From Punica granatum (Eukaryota; Streptophyta; Magnoliopsida; Myrtales; Lythraceae): 64,000 nucleotides of DNA. Positions 32,928-45,238 of this stretch are shown here, one piece after another; within the stretch, counting starts at the first letter, position 1; each line of letters starts with the position of its first letter. Made by a program: the position numbers and the translations under genes. Under the pieces are notes generated by a model, which searched no databases, was not told the origin of the DNA, and saw only the letters and a list, made by a program, of their open reading frames with translations. The DNA lies in assembly GCF_007655135.1 (NCBI RefSeq), contig NC_045129.1:4898001-4962000 (forward strand). Reading direction: 5' to 3'.

Positions 32928-33880
32928 CACCCAAATTAGTGGGTCGAGAACGGATTGTAGATGAACTCTGGGATTACTTAATGACAAATGATATATTATG
33001 CATCGGAGTCTATGGGATGGGGGGAGTGGGGAAAACCACAACAATGAAACACCTCTATAATAAAGTGCATGACATTGCTGCCTTTGAGAATGTATTTGGG
33101 TCACGGTGTCAAAAGACTGCAGTATCCACGAGCTTCAAAATAAGATTGCCAGAGCCCTCATGGTTCCTAACCTTTTCAAGGACGTTGACGAAGGGATGAG
33201 GCCAACATTGTTGTTCAACCACTTAAAGGAGAAAAGAAGTGTCTAGTTATTTTAGATGATATGTGGCAGCATTTTGAGCTTACAGACGTTGGTATTCCAG
33301 TCAAAAGAGATGGTGTTCGTCTGGTCCTAACAACACGAGATCTTGGTGTTTGCGAAAAGATGTTGTGTCAAGTGAAAATTGGAGTTCGACCCCTATCTGA
33401 TGAAGAAGCATGGGCATTGTTTATATTGACACTTGATTCTGATCAACCTCCTAGTCAGAAACTTGTTGCTGAGGATATTGTTAAGGAGTGCAAAGGCTTG
33501 CCGTTAGCTATTGTTGTCATGGCGGGAAGCATGAGGGGAGAGGTCGAGGATCATGTATGGGAAGCCACGCTGGAAAATTTAAAACGACCAGGAGTTCTGG
33601 AACAGAGTATGAAAGAGAGTGTTTTCCCGATACTGGTGCACAGTTACAACCGCTTGGATAAGAAGAAACAACTATGTTTTTTAACGTGTGCTCTATATCC
33701 TGAAGATCGGTCAATCCCAAGACAAGAACTGATAGAACTTTGTATTGATGAGGAGGTGATTCATGAAGATAGGAGGCGGAAGATGTATAACGAAGGGCAC
33801 AGATTGATAGATGAACTTGAAAAGGCGTGCCTCTTGGAGGCATATGGTGCAGGCGGTAGAGGAGTTAGGATGCATGATGT
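32928..33880 (+). other. NB-ARC nucleotide-binding switch of NLR B
   Basis: Motifs appear in canonical order: VGRERIVDEL, P-loop, RNBS-A (FWVTVSKD, only after frame correction), kinase-2 with the final Trp typical of non-TIR NLRs, RNBS-B TTRD, KGLPLAIVVMAG, RNBS-D and MHDV. All residues expected for nucleotide binding and the MHD lock are present. No coiled-coil domain lies between BED and NB-ARC. Confidence 0.88.
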
Positions 33881-35021
33881 GATTCGGGATATGGCACTGC
33901 ACATCATGAACGAGAACAACGCCCCATGCATGGTGAAATCTGGCTTGGGTTTGGAAGATGTGCCGGATGATGAGGAATGGTTGCCTAATCTTCAGAAGGT
34001 CTCTTTAATGAGTAATCGCATAAGGGTAGTTCCACCCTCCATATCACCAAATTGTCCTCAACTTGCAACTCTGTTGTTGAGTGACTGTTTTTTTTATAAA
34101 ATCTCAAAACGTTTCTTTCAGCGGATGCAGGGGTTGAAGGTTATTGATTTGAGAAGGACTGGAATCACAGAAGTGCCAAAATCCGTCATGAACTTGAAAA
34201 AGTTGAACGCACTAGTACTCACTTTGTGCTTTAAATTATCTCGTATTCCGTCCTTGGCGAAGTTGACATCGTTAAGGAAGTTGGACCTCCGAGGGTGTAT
34301 AAAGATAAAAGAAGTACCAGATGGTTTGGGGATGTTGGTTAATCTTACATATCTCTGCTTAAGAATGACGGGGATTAAAAGGATTCCAGATGGAGTAGTC
34401 TGTAAGTTAAAGAAGCTACAGCACCTTGAAGCGGATTATATTGCGGTGAAGGGAGAAGAAGTTGGAAAATTGAGGAAGTTGGAGCTACTCCATTGTCGTT
34501 TTGAAAACGTGAATGAGCTGAATGAGTACACACGGCATGCGACAACTATAGAATCATACAGTCTTGTCATAGGAGCTCATACAGATTTCAAATATTGGCG
34601 TTTGGGATATGCATGTGGTGACAAACTTATTTATATGGGTGAAGGAGAGTATAAGATAGGAGAAACTTGTCATCTCCCAAGAGACGTCACGGCATTGTGG
34701 ATTCAAGGCTATGGCGGGACGTGGAATATATCCAGTTTTATGGGACTTGAGGAGCTGAAGGCGCTATACATTGAAGGGTGTGATGAGGTGTCAACACTGA
34801 GTGGGAATGAGGGACAGCCAGAAGAGCCAGAGGGACAGCTGGAGGAACGAACTTCTCCACCACCAGGAGACCACTGCCCTAATCTCAGGCTGCTAGGTAT
34901 TAATGGATGTCCAAAATTAAAGCATTTGTTGGTGCCTAGACACAGCTGCAGTATGTACCTTAAGAAACTAGAAAGTCTCGAGATATACCACTGCGAGGAG
35001 CTGGAGAGTATAATAGACGAA

Positions 35022-36174
35022 GAAGAATCACTGACATCATCAACATCGCCACTGCCACCGGACGCTTTCTCCCAACTCCAATCAATTCAAATCGTCAATT
35101 GTCCAGAGATGAAGAATGTGGCGGGGCCTGAATTGCTTCCTCTTCTCCATAACCTCAAGCGGATTAAAGTTGGTGGGGCCTCCAATATGGAGGAGATAAT
35201 AGCAGTGCCATCCCTTTCCCCATCACCACCACCAATTCCTGCAGCCACGTCTACCCCCTTCCTTCCTCTTCTTACAATGATTTGTGTTGGACGATGTCAT
35301 AAGATGAAGAGGGTGCTAACTCTTGAGGTATTCATGCTCCTCCCCAACCTCCAGGCTATCAGTGTTGATGATTGCAAGGAGATGAAGGAGGTTATAGGCG
35401 GCCAAGAAGAATCACTGACATCATCAACATCACCACTGCCACCCGATGCTTTCTCCCAACTCCAATCAATTCAAATCGTCAATTGTCCAGAGATGGAGAA
35501 TGTGGCGGGGCCTGAATTGCTTCCTCTTCTCCATAACCTCGAGCGGATTCATGTTAGTCAGGCCTCCAATAAGGAGGAGATAATAGCAGTGCCATCCCTT
35601 TCCCCATCACCACCACCAATTCCTGCAGCCACGTCTACCCTCTTCCTTCCTCTTCATACAGAGATTTATGTTGAGCGATTTCATAAGATGAAGAGGGTGC
35701 TAACTCTTGAGGTATTCATGCTCCTCCCCAACCTCCAGACTATCAGTGTTTATGATTGCAAAGAGATGAAGGAGGTTATAGGCGGCCAAGAAGAATCACT
35801 GACATCATCAACATCACCACTGCCACCCGATACTTTCTCCCAACTCCAATCAATTCAAATCGTCAATTGTCCAGAGATGAAGAATGTGGCGGGGCCTCAA
35901 TTGCTTCCTCTTCTCCATAACCTCAAGCGGATTAAAGTTGGTGGGGCCTCCAATATGGAGGAGATAATAGCAGTGCCATCCCTTTCCCCATCACCACCAC
36001 CAATTCCTGCAGCCACGTCTACCCCCTTCCTTCCTCTTCTTACATCAATAGATGTCTGGGGATGTTCAAAGATGAAGAGGGTGCTAACTCTTGAGTTATT
36101 CATGCTCCTCCCCAACCTCCAGACTATCAGTGTTGATGATTGCAAAGAGATGAAGGAGGTTATAGGCGGCCAAG
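35022..36174 (+). repeat. Threefold 384-bp repeat in the LRR domain of NLR B
   Basis: Three consecutive units start at 35022, 35406 and 35790, each beginning GAAGAATCACTGACATC. Each encodes 128 residues: SLTSSTSPLPP, an LRR pair (QSIQIVNCPEM, HNLKRIKV), a proline-rich SPSPPPIPAATST insert, then HKMKRVLTLE and NLQTISVDDCKEMKEVIGGQ. The period is a multiple of three, so the frame is kept. A and C have a single, shorter version without the proline-rich insert. Confidence 0.92.
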
Positions 36175-36621
36175 AATTAGACCACGGCGCCACCAGCAGC
36201 TTGTTCTCGTCCCCCATTCCAGCAGTATCTCCTGGTGATCAATTAAGTACAAGAAAGCTGAACTTGAAGTTGTCCTTTCTGCCGGAGCTGGAGAGCATAT
36301 GCAGTTGGACCGGACTTCGGGATCTCATACATGTCATTGAGATAAGTAGATGTCCAAAGCTGAAGAGGATTGAAATGCTAGACGATGCTTCTCCTCCCCC
36401 TTCTCTTGAGGAGATAGTACTAATAGAAGAAGAGGATGGAAATAGAGATAAACAATGGTGGGAATCTCTGGAGTGGGTCCATCCTGAGGCCAAGACTACC
36501 CTTGAACCATATGTGTTTGTTTATTTGTTTCGCCGAAAAATTCCTTTACGAGAAACAAGTCGTAATCGTCAGCAGGATTAGGGATGGAGGGATGGACCCA
36601 AACTGTGCTCAGAGGAAGTAA

Positions 36622-37170
36622 CTATACCCATCAAGGTACTATTTTTATCTACTCCTTTCTCCTACGGGACACCGACGAATGAATTAATATATTTCTTTGT
36701 ATTTTATTTTTAAAAAGGTATTCTTTTTTGAGAAATTACTCTTCTGTGAAATTCATAAACGTACTTAGATGGAGATACAGTAAAACAATGGCGGGAATCT
36801 GTAGAGTGGGTCCTACCTGAAGCCAAGACTGCCCTTAAACCCTATTTTTCATCAAAGTTTGGCCCTACAGAAAGATTCCTATATAGGAAATGGCGTCATA
36901 GCCGGCAGCAGTCTTAATGAGGGAGGGACGGAGCCCCCAAACTGTGCCGGAGGAGCCAATGATACACGTAAAGGCACTATTTTATTTTCACTTACTGACC
37001 AAATTTTTACCTTAGAAAAAATTTTAAAAAGCACCGACAAATGAATGAGTATGCTCTTTGTCTTTTATTTTCGAAGGCATTCTTCTTTTCTGAGAATTTT
37101 GTCTGTGTAAAATATATTATTATTATTATTATTATTATTAATAAATAACTCCCTGTTATTTTCTGTAGGG
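36622..37170 (+). pseudogene. Duplicated C-terminal NLR exon after B (open frame)
   Basis: 36785-36917 is open and reads KQWRESVEWVLPEAKTALKP and then FLYRKWRHSRQQS before TAA. It parallels the end of the main gene (KQWWESLEWVHPEAKTTLEP). The DNA after it, with the CACCGACGAATGA-like motif and the T-rich tract, also repeats the sequence after the main stop. A donor-like AAGGTACT precedes it near 36632. It could serve as an alternative last exon. A (TTA)n run follows near 37113-37140. Confidence 0.55.
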
Positions 37171-37229
37171 AGGTGGACTTATTCAAATGGAACAATGGAC
37201 AGCAGAGCATCATCAGATTGCCTATTAAA
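37171..37229 (+). other. Putative short 3' exon downstream of NLR B
   Basis: The equivalent of 12211-12271. It follows acceptor TTTTCTGTAG and reads IQMEQWTAEHHQIAY before a stop. The 3' donor is weaker (AAAGTAATC). Conservation of the open frame across the three genes suggests use as a last exon, but this is inference. Confidence 0.35.
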
Positions 37230-37289
37230 GTAATCAAAGTCCTATCCCAACCCTTCCGTCATCCATCTTCTGTAATTCTCCTGTAATTC

Positions 37290-38082
37290 TGGCCCTTTGA
37301 TGTGGTGATTTTCTCGTCTTCTGTGTCAATAATTAGGGTGGTATGAAGTACCTGATAGTATATAATGATAGAGTATTGAACTGCATCGAGCTATTCTCTT
37401 GCTTATATTGGTCCAGAACCTTATGTCTCACTGCTTCTTGTTATCGACTGCTGAAAAGTTTGAGTGCTGTCTCAGTTTTATGCCAATCTAACTATGTCAG
37501 GTTTCAGTTGCAAAGTCTTGCTAACCAAAATCTAAAATTTCCAAATCTGATTCTTCAGCTTGCTGCTGCTGTGATAGATTTTCGGATCATGGATAGATTA
37601 AAAGACGGGGAAGTTGGAGATAGCGAACTGCTGCTTATGTGATATAGTGATGAGGAGATGCATTTGCCCTGCATATATAGTGCATAGTTTTATGAAGAAC
37701 TTGAAACATATGTCGACTGTTTGCCTGCTCTGTTAAGTACTGTAACACTCAGAGTAGTCTCCAGATATGTTGGCTATCGGGAGGTGTTACTTACATGTGT
37801 GCCTACAATAACTGTTCATCTCGGCATGCAGAGTGTGTAGAACTCTGTTGAATCTATCCATTGTTCTTCTAAAAATTCTCTGCGTTTTAAGCATTTAACT
37901 ATGCCAGACTGAGATGGAAATGCTGTTCAGTCGGTCAATATGTTGACATGACGAGAATTGGAGTTCCATCATATCTGAATTCGCCAACCTCACGCTCGTC
38001 TCTATGAATCAGTTTCATTTCTCCATTCGAATATTAATACATATATCTTCAGAAAAGCAGGTTTTACTTTATAGAGGGTGTG
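37290..38082 (+). repeat. NLR trailer block, copy 3
   Basis: Follows NLR B. The left part corresponds to 12395-13212 with about 10% divergence. From 37537 it matches position 1 onward at about 97%. The partial ORF of 99 codons has no recognisable domain. Confidence 0.7.
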
Positions 38083-38763
38083 TGTAACGACCTGGTCTAA
38101 TCTACGAGACTGGCCTAGCAACTTGTCAAGCCCAACCACCGGCTCAAAATGCTTAAGCCCAAATTGCTAGTAATCCAATATGTTGATCTTTATAAACCAC
38201 TTCACTAACTCATTCTCCCACCAATGTGGGATTTAGGGTGTTATAATATCCCCTACTCAAAAGGCTTGACGTCCTCGTCAAGCTACTCAAACAAATTATA
38301 TACAGACCCAGTCCGTCGAGTGTAGCACTTCATCTGCACAGCACTTTGTTCCCACTCTTCCGGCTGGTGCACTGCTTTGATACCATTTGTAACGTCATTA
38401 CTGGGTTCATCACTCAAAAGTACTAGCTGTTAGTGAGGTAATTGACCTTATATATAAATCTCATATGTCTCCCTTGCACAACCAATGTGGGATTCGTGGG
38501 ATCAGAGCCAACCTTGGTCCATTACCATGGGGGATCGTGGGTAGGCGTTTTGGGGGCTACCCACGAGCCCGAATCCATGGGAGTAATGTTATGGACCTCG
38601 CCCCACAGAGCCCAGCAAGGATGCTGGCGCTAAAAGGGGGAGAGTTTGCCACGTTCAGCGAATCCCATATCGGTTGTGCAAGGGAGAGATCTAAGATTTA
38701 TATGCCCAATGACCTCACTCGTAGCTAGCAACTTTGAGTCATGGGCCAAGTGACGACGTTACA
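38083..38763 (-). mobile_element. TRIM/LTR-like composite remnant, copy 3
   Basis: The counterpart of 593-1268 with the same TGTAAC/GTTACA termini and a minus-strand TGGTATCAAAGCA primer-like site at about 38377-38389. It differs from copy 1 at scattered sites. Noncoding. Confidence 0.5.
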
Positions 38764-40670
38764 CTATGTAAATATAGATGACTAAAGGAGAGGAAGATTA
38801 ATCTGTAAATATAGAACACACTTAGGAATTAGGATACATAAATCTACCTAAAGAGTTAGTCTCACTGAAATATCAAACATATGCGGCATAACTCCAGATG
38901 AATAGTCCCCTCAGAACTCAGAAGTGGCCTCTTCCGGATACCTTGCCTTCCAAAAATGGAATATAGAGATAGAGCAGAGTTTCACGTTTCTCTGCAAATA
39001 AATTCGATTCAGATCAGTATTGATATGATCGACAGTAAAATCTATACTTGAAAGAAAATAAAACCGCACAATCATGGTACAATCTTCTGAATTGAGCAGA
39101 GAAAACAAATGATAGGGAAATCAAGATAGACGTTGAATCTTTATATACTGCATCCTATAATACCTTCGGGCTTCTAGCACAATCTCTAATACTCTCGGAA
39201 ACAATAGTTGCTGTGTCAAAATTAATCTATGTATTATTATCTCGGACTTGCCCTCAGTATTCCAATCAAGCTCCAATTTCCTTTTTCCTTTTGTCTGTTC
39301 ACTAAAGTTGAGTTTTTAGGTGTAGACGTCTGACAACCTTTATCTGCATCCATCTACCAATTTGTCTATTCCTCAATCATCAGACCAATCTAAAGGTCAT
39401 TTATTATCAAAAGATCAGCTATTTACTTCCAAACCAACAGCTACTCGATGCAGGATTTGCTAAACCGCAGTAAAAATATGCAGAAGATAGTTTACATCCA
39501 GGTAATGTTGAAGGCAATTGGTGCTGCTTCAAATTGACTCATCGGGTGCACTTGAAAATATCAGAGTTGATCAGATTCGACTATACAGACATTAATCTAT
39601 AAACAGCTCAGTTACTTGATGGTTGACACCACTAGAAATCTTATGTAGCATCCCTGCAATGAAAACTACAGATAAGAAAACTTGCAAGCTGAAGAAACAA
39701 CATGAAATAATGTTGGGCATCAGTAAACAAAACCAATAGCAAAATAGGTTATCCACTACTATCCTTTTTTCAGTGTGCAAAAGCATGGTCGGCTCACTAT
39801 ATGATTAAGCTCTCCCAATCTAAAATTTTCTCACTCAAGGTAGAGATCTTGCTTAAAGGAAACAATGCCCCAAATCACCTGAACCAATCCACATCGCTTG
39901 TCATTATACAATTTTTCGTGGTGTTAAGAAAGATGATGTCGGGACAACCTGGGATCTTACGATGCCCCCACTTGACATTTCATTCATGAACAACCTCTGA
40001 ACAGGAACACGGCACCTATTATTTATTGTCATTATCTCTGCTATTATTAGTCTCTATCTGCTGCTATATATGCACACTGATTGATGAAATGCGATTCCAA
40101 CTCATTTTCAGAGATCACCAAGTCTCAGCAATTATCTAGGCCGAAGAAGTCTCCTTGGTTGCTTCCTCCAGGGGACCGCCCCCTGAATCCAAGTTACCTG
40201 CTAAGTCGTTGATGGATACTTTGACCACATTAGAGTGGACCCCTACATCCGTCCTACTTTCTGCTCATACAGCACATCGTCTGTCTAACACATGATGCAT
40301 GGAGAAGTTTTTTCCATTTCCCATTTCCAAATTGGTAATCGCATAAATAAAATTTAAGTGCTGATTGTCGAAAAGAAATTACTCCATCAGCAAAAATCTA
40401 AAATTTTATGAAGATAAGGGACGGCTATTCAATAATCAAAGTTAAGGTCTGATTTTGGAAATCAAGCACATAGAGATAGAGCTGACACTCACAGCTTGCA
40501 ACCTCCGTGGTGGAGGCTGAGGCCTTGGCCTGACCATTTAGTGGTCAGGTTGAGAGAATTATGGGCTTCATGGCCATCCATGGCTAGACACCAGATTAAG
40601 TTAGTCCTGCTGGTGCTAATTTGTCCTGTGTCATCCATGCAGTTGGCTTTATAACGCGGACCAGATTAAG
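38764..40670. repeat. Conserved intergenic block of the cluster, copy 3
   Basis: The counterpart of 1269-3120. It keeps about 45 bp near 40222 that copy 1 has lost and lacks about 17 bp near 39405. No gene is recognised. Confidence 0.6.
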
Positions 40671-42020
40671 TTAGACACCAGATTTTGTAGTAGACATGCT
40701 CTGTGAGTTGTCACCTTTGCTGAAATGTGAGTATGTTGTACACTTTTCACCAATTTCTTATGTATTTGCTACCAACCTGCTGTTAAGGATTCTTGAGAGA
40801 CTTGAGACCACGGGAAAAGTGATGCGCGTTGCTTCGAAAAGAATATGATGATATATGAATGGTATTGCTGTTCCCCACGTAGAGATATTTGTTTTGCTGA
40901 AATGCAAGTACTGTTTTCTGTTTTGCAACATTGCGGGGTTGGAACCTGGTATTGTAAAGACTAGCCAAACGATCCCTGTCAGGTTCAAGTGGATGTCAAT
41001 CAAAAGAAACGATCCAGAAGTTTGTTGAAACACTCTCAATCAGCTCATCTTCTGGGAAGAATTTTCTTTGTTGGGCCTCAGTGATCTGCTAGCTTTGTTG
41101 TCTTTCCTCTGGTGATCGTCCCTAGATCTTGGAGTAGTTGACTTGCCCTGCCTCTGTGGAAATTGTGAGTACATGTTTCTCTTAAATCGGTTCAGTTGTA
41201 TGGTTTGAATATTACTTTGGGTTGTGGGATAGATACTTCGAAGGAACAACGACGAGGGCAAAAGATGAATTTCCGCGTTGTTATGCATCTGAACTTCACA
41301 GGGCATTCTAGTTACTTCAATTCTGTTATCATAAAAGGAATGGATTGTTTTATATCCTTCCCATGATGTTTTCTCTGGATAGTCCAGTCACTTCTCTATA
41401 TGGATAGCTACCGAAATCCGATGAGAAGCTCGTCGGCATGCTCTGACTCTGTTTAAATGGTTTTTTAAGTGAGGGGAGGCCTGCCCAGTCACTGATGGAC
41501 GGGGATAGAAAAAGGAAGAGAGGGGACTAAGTAGCAGTGGAGCCATTTATCATTGTTTGCATTTCGCTAGGGAATACAGCTCGAAAATAACCCGAAACTG
41601 TCTGTAGTCAATTAATTCTGAGATCATGGAGATCGGAACAACCCCTTCTTTAAGGTAAGAAACGGGGGCCTAAGGGTAGTCCTGTTTTCCTATCAGAATC
41701 ATAGTTAAGTTGAACATGAATGCCGATGATGCCCTGTTTATTGCAGCCAACTGCGTCTCTGCCTGCACTGAAAGTATATATGTTGCTCGGAGGTGTTATG
41801 TGTGTTACTTTGCCTTTGGAATAAGAGAAGTTAGCAAGGCTTTTCCCACATTGCAACGTAACTATTTTATTCATCAGCAGTGGACCGGTGAAGGTAATGT
41901 TCTTCGAATTGGGATGATCTTTTGTCGCTGCTATTCATTTTATCTCCTGAAGATTTCGCCATAACTGCAATGATCGGATTCATAGGATATGTTATGCTTT
42001 TACAAGTCACGAAACATTAC
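40671..42020 (+). pseudogene. Orphan NLR 5' leader (ghost), copy 3
   Basis: More complete than copy 1. It keeps the leader exon ending AAATT|GTGAGTACA near 41165 and the stretch matching 31320-31455 upstream of NLR B. The last leader exon (about 41812-41895) keeps its donor GAAG|GTAATG but has lost its acceptor. No BED exon follows, and the sequence runs into the MULE-like element. Confidence 0.65.
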
Positions 42021-42287
42021 ACAGTTTTCTTTTATATGTATCTATTACACGTATATGAAAGTGTGAGTTCACGGTTGGTTTTCTCCATATTTCATAATCA
42101 TCGTTTCGCCTTTCAATGTGCTTGGAGACATCGCATAATTCTTATTCTATTTTCTGATGTATGTGGACAAAGTATGTTTTGATAATCTTAGGAATTAGGA
42201 TAATAGGATATGTTTTGTTTCATAATCTCTGTCACACTCTTCCAGTGCGATATCTCTTAAGAGATGTAATAAAAACATCTTTTTCTA

Positions 42288-43335
42288 CAGAAAAATACAC
42301 TTTTGGTCCTTTACATTAAGTGAAAAGTTTAATTTAATTCTTTTCGTTTTTTTTTGTTCAATTTTGTCCTTTGTGTTTTGAAAATCATTCTATTTGGCCC
42401 TTCGATGCTGATGTGGCAATTAATTTCATGCCATGTGTATAATTTCTTCTCAAGTGGCCATACAGCACATTTATTTTCAATTTCTAATAATAAAAAATGA
42501 GAAATCCAAACCAAGAAAAGAGTGGGCACTAGTGGCTTCTTGCCGACCACCATCGCCTCATGTGGAAGGTCACCAATGGTCTCTGCAGCCTTTGGCAGCC
42601 TCATAGTTGCGGTGGTGGCTCAAAGATGAGCCATTACCGTCTTGTTTGTCCTCCTTCTCTCTCCTTGAAGAGAGAGAGAAAGAGAGGGAGGATAGAAGAG
42701 GCGGAGGTGGCTCAATCTGGAGCACTGCCCCCTCTTTGAGATTGCCAGTGAATTCTGGTAAAGAGAGATAGAGTGATGATGGAGGCGGAGGAGGTGGCTC
42801 ATCCCCAAGCCACTTGCCCTTATTCGAGGTCACCAGAGCCACTAGAAACCACCAATGACCTCAAATAGGAGGCAATGATCTGGTTCGAGCCGCCTCCGCT
42901 CCCTCTATCCTTCATCTCTCTCTTTTTCCCTCTTCGAAGAGACATAGGAAAAGGACAAAGGCGGTAGTGGTGGCTCACCTTTAAGCCACCATTAGAGCTG
43001 GCAAGGTCGTCGGAGGCCACCGGCAACCTCGCTTGGGCAGTGGCGGCCCTTACTTCCCCTAGTTTGGGTTTTTATTTTGTTGTTTTTGAAAATTTCAAAA
43101 TTAGTCTTTAATATTTAAAATTGAAAATAAATGTATTGTATGGCCGCTTAAGAAGAAATTATACACGTGTCATGAAATTAATTACCACACGAGCTTTGAA
43201 GAACCAAATAAGACAATTATCAAAATGTAAAGAACGAAATTCAATAACAAACAAAAAAGGACTACACCAAAAAAAAAAAACAAAAGCACGAAATTGACAT
43301 TGCATTTAATGTAAAGGACCAAAAGTATACTTTTT
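42288..43335. mobile_element. MULE-like inverted-repeat element, copy 3
   Basis: The counterpart of 4284-5333 with CTTTTTCTA intact on both sides (42279-42287 and 43336-43344). It is non-autonomous, with no transposase. Confidence 0.75.
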
Positions 43336-43344
43336 CTTTTTCTA

Positions 43345-44968
43345 TAATACACATTTTTATTCAGCAATATATATTTAAAAAAACATAAGATACGTCTATT
43401 TTCAGCAATATATATACTTTCGATGCACTTTCGAAAATACTTTTGAAATTTTAAAATTATAATAGCGGACTTTTGTCTTTTTTTATTGTAGTCATGTTCA
43501 AGTAACTTTATTAGAAAAGAAAAAACTAAAGACTATTCTTATGTTATAAAATCAATGAATGAGGATTAAAAGATGAATATTACAATTGAAGCGTTACAAT
43601 TGAAGAGTTAGTTTATTGAAAATTAGTTTATAGTCCAATACCTTTAGTACAATATTAAATTGTATGCATAATTTAAGGCCATAAGATTGATATAAAAAAA
43701 CTATTATGAAAAAAACTATTTAAATTCTTTTACAAAGTAATTTTTTTAATGAATACACAGTATTTTCTATTGGAAATGAGAGTTTGCAAACCAAACCGAG
43801 CATTTCATAAATAATTCAAGATAATTATTAAAGAATCATCAAGCTCGAGTTTTCACATTTGTCTTAGATTTAAAAAAAAAATTAAATTTTGTCTCACAAA
43901 AGTACCGGTATCTTAATTTTTGTCTCAAACATGTCCAGTTGTCTAACTCCATTTATATTTTCCAGCAATTTGCTGACATGAACTTAACGGATGTTAAAGC
44001 GGACCCGCAATGACACACATGATACCACTTATTGCACGCCATCTTGGGTCAGTGTTAATATTGGTCTACGATAAAATCTATACTTGAAAGGAAATAACAC
44101 AGAACAATTAATCATGCTACAATCTTCTGAATTGAGCAGAGAAAAGAAAGGGAAACGGCCATATTGAGTATTTTACTCTTCAACCTTTTGAACTTTTTTC
44201 TTTTTCGTCCTAAATTTTTATTTGAGCTGAAATTGTGCTCAACCTTTTCAAATAGTGTAAGTTTTATTAGTCCTTCGGTTAATTAATTTTTCTATTCAAA
44301 AACTATTTTTCAATAAAAAATTATTTAAAAAGTAATTTTTATTCTTTTTAAACAAAACTAGGTGATAACCCGCGTGTTGCGTGAGAAAGATTTTTATTTT
44401 TTATTTTTTAACAATAAGTGATTAAAACTAAGTACATTATGAATTCTTATTCAAGAAATATATATTGTGGATTAAAATTATTTCACTTAAAAATTAAATG
44501 ATTTCCGCAAAAAACTATATGTCACCAAGACTGGAATTTTAATATCCTAAATATATTGTGGAAAGAGGGAAGTAATATGCCGGTTTTTCAATTATAAGAA
44601 AATGCAAATCTTAAATAATTGTTTTAGATAAACAAGTAATTGAAAAAAGTACCTATTCAAAACTATATTTTTTTCCTCGAATAAGTACATAAAAATAATT
44701 ATTTAAGATGATGCGTTTTCCTATACTTGAAAAATCAGTGTGTTACTTCTTTTCTTGACTTAAAATTAATTTTCAATTTCAATGGTATGATTTCTAGTCC
44801 GAGTAATATGTCCCGATGCAGTCCATGCAGTTGCCTTACTAACTACATAGATGGTGGGAAGATAGGCACTGCAGCGGAGCCAAATCCAACTGCACCAATA
44901 TGATTTTTATTTTCTAATAAAAGAAATCCAAAATGACCATAATAAGGACTGTGGACTGAGGGGAAATT
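43345..44968. other. AT-rich intergenic DNA, no gene seen
   Basis: Matches 5343-6932 at about 97-98%. It carries about 40 bp near 43372-43410 that copy 1 lacks but copies 2 and 4 keep. No credible gene. Confidence 0.55.
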
Positions 44969-45238
44969 CTAATATGACTCCGTATCACTGTGACGCGCTT
45001 AGTACTTTAGTTCAAATGTTTAGTATTTTAGTTAAAGTGTTTAATACTTTTGCTATTTGTGATGGATTATACAAAATAGTAAACACTTCAATCGTAATAC
45101 TAAACACATAAATTGAAAGTAGAAGTAAAAAACACTTGTATAATCACGATTACTAAAAGTACTAAATACTTAAATTAAAGTACTAAACGCTTGAACTGAA
45201 AGTACTAAACGTGTCACGGTGATATGGAATCATGTTAG
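44969..45238. mobile_element. MITE with ~57-bp inverted ends, copy 2
   Basis: The counterpart of 6933-7203, in the same position upstream of an NLR leader. The inverted ends are still recognisable. Confidence 0.6.

Larger units (their letters stand above)
31907..36581 (+). pseudogene. BED-NLR B, most complete receptor, two 1-base frameshifts
   Basis: Non-TIR BED-NB-ARC-LRR immune receptor; such proteins act inside the cell as ATP/ADP switches triggered by pathogen effectors. BED finger ligands are C27, C30, H44 and C56. An acidic linker of about 270 residues leads to NB-ARC, with P-loop GMGGVGKTT (370-378). One T is missing at 33095-33097 and one A at 33232-33235 compared with A, so codons 33098-33240 lie in a different frame. 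From 33241 the frame holds kinase-2 (LVILDDMW), RNBS-B (LVLTTRD), GLPLA, RNBS-D (LCFLTCALYPED), MHDV at 33870 and a long LRR domain to 36581. Both losses are in homopolymers, so they may be read errors. If real, the gene is dead. The C-terminal tail also shifts frame relative to A and C. Confidence 0.92.
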
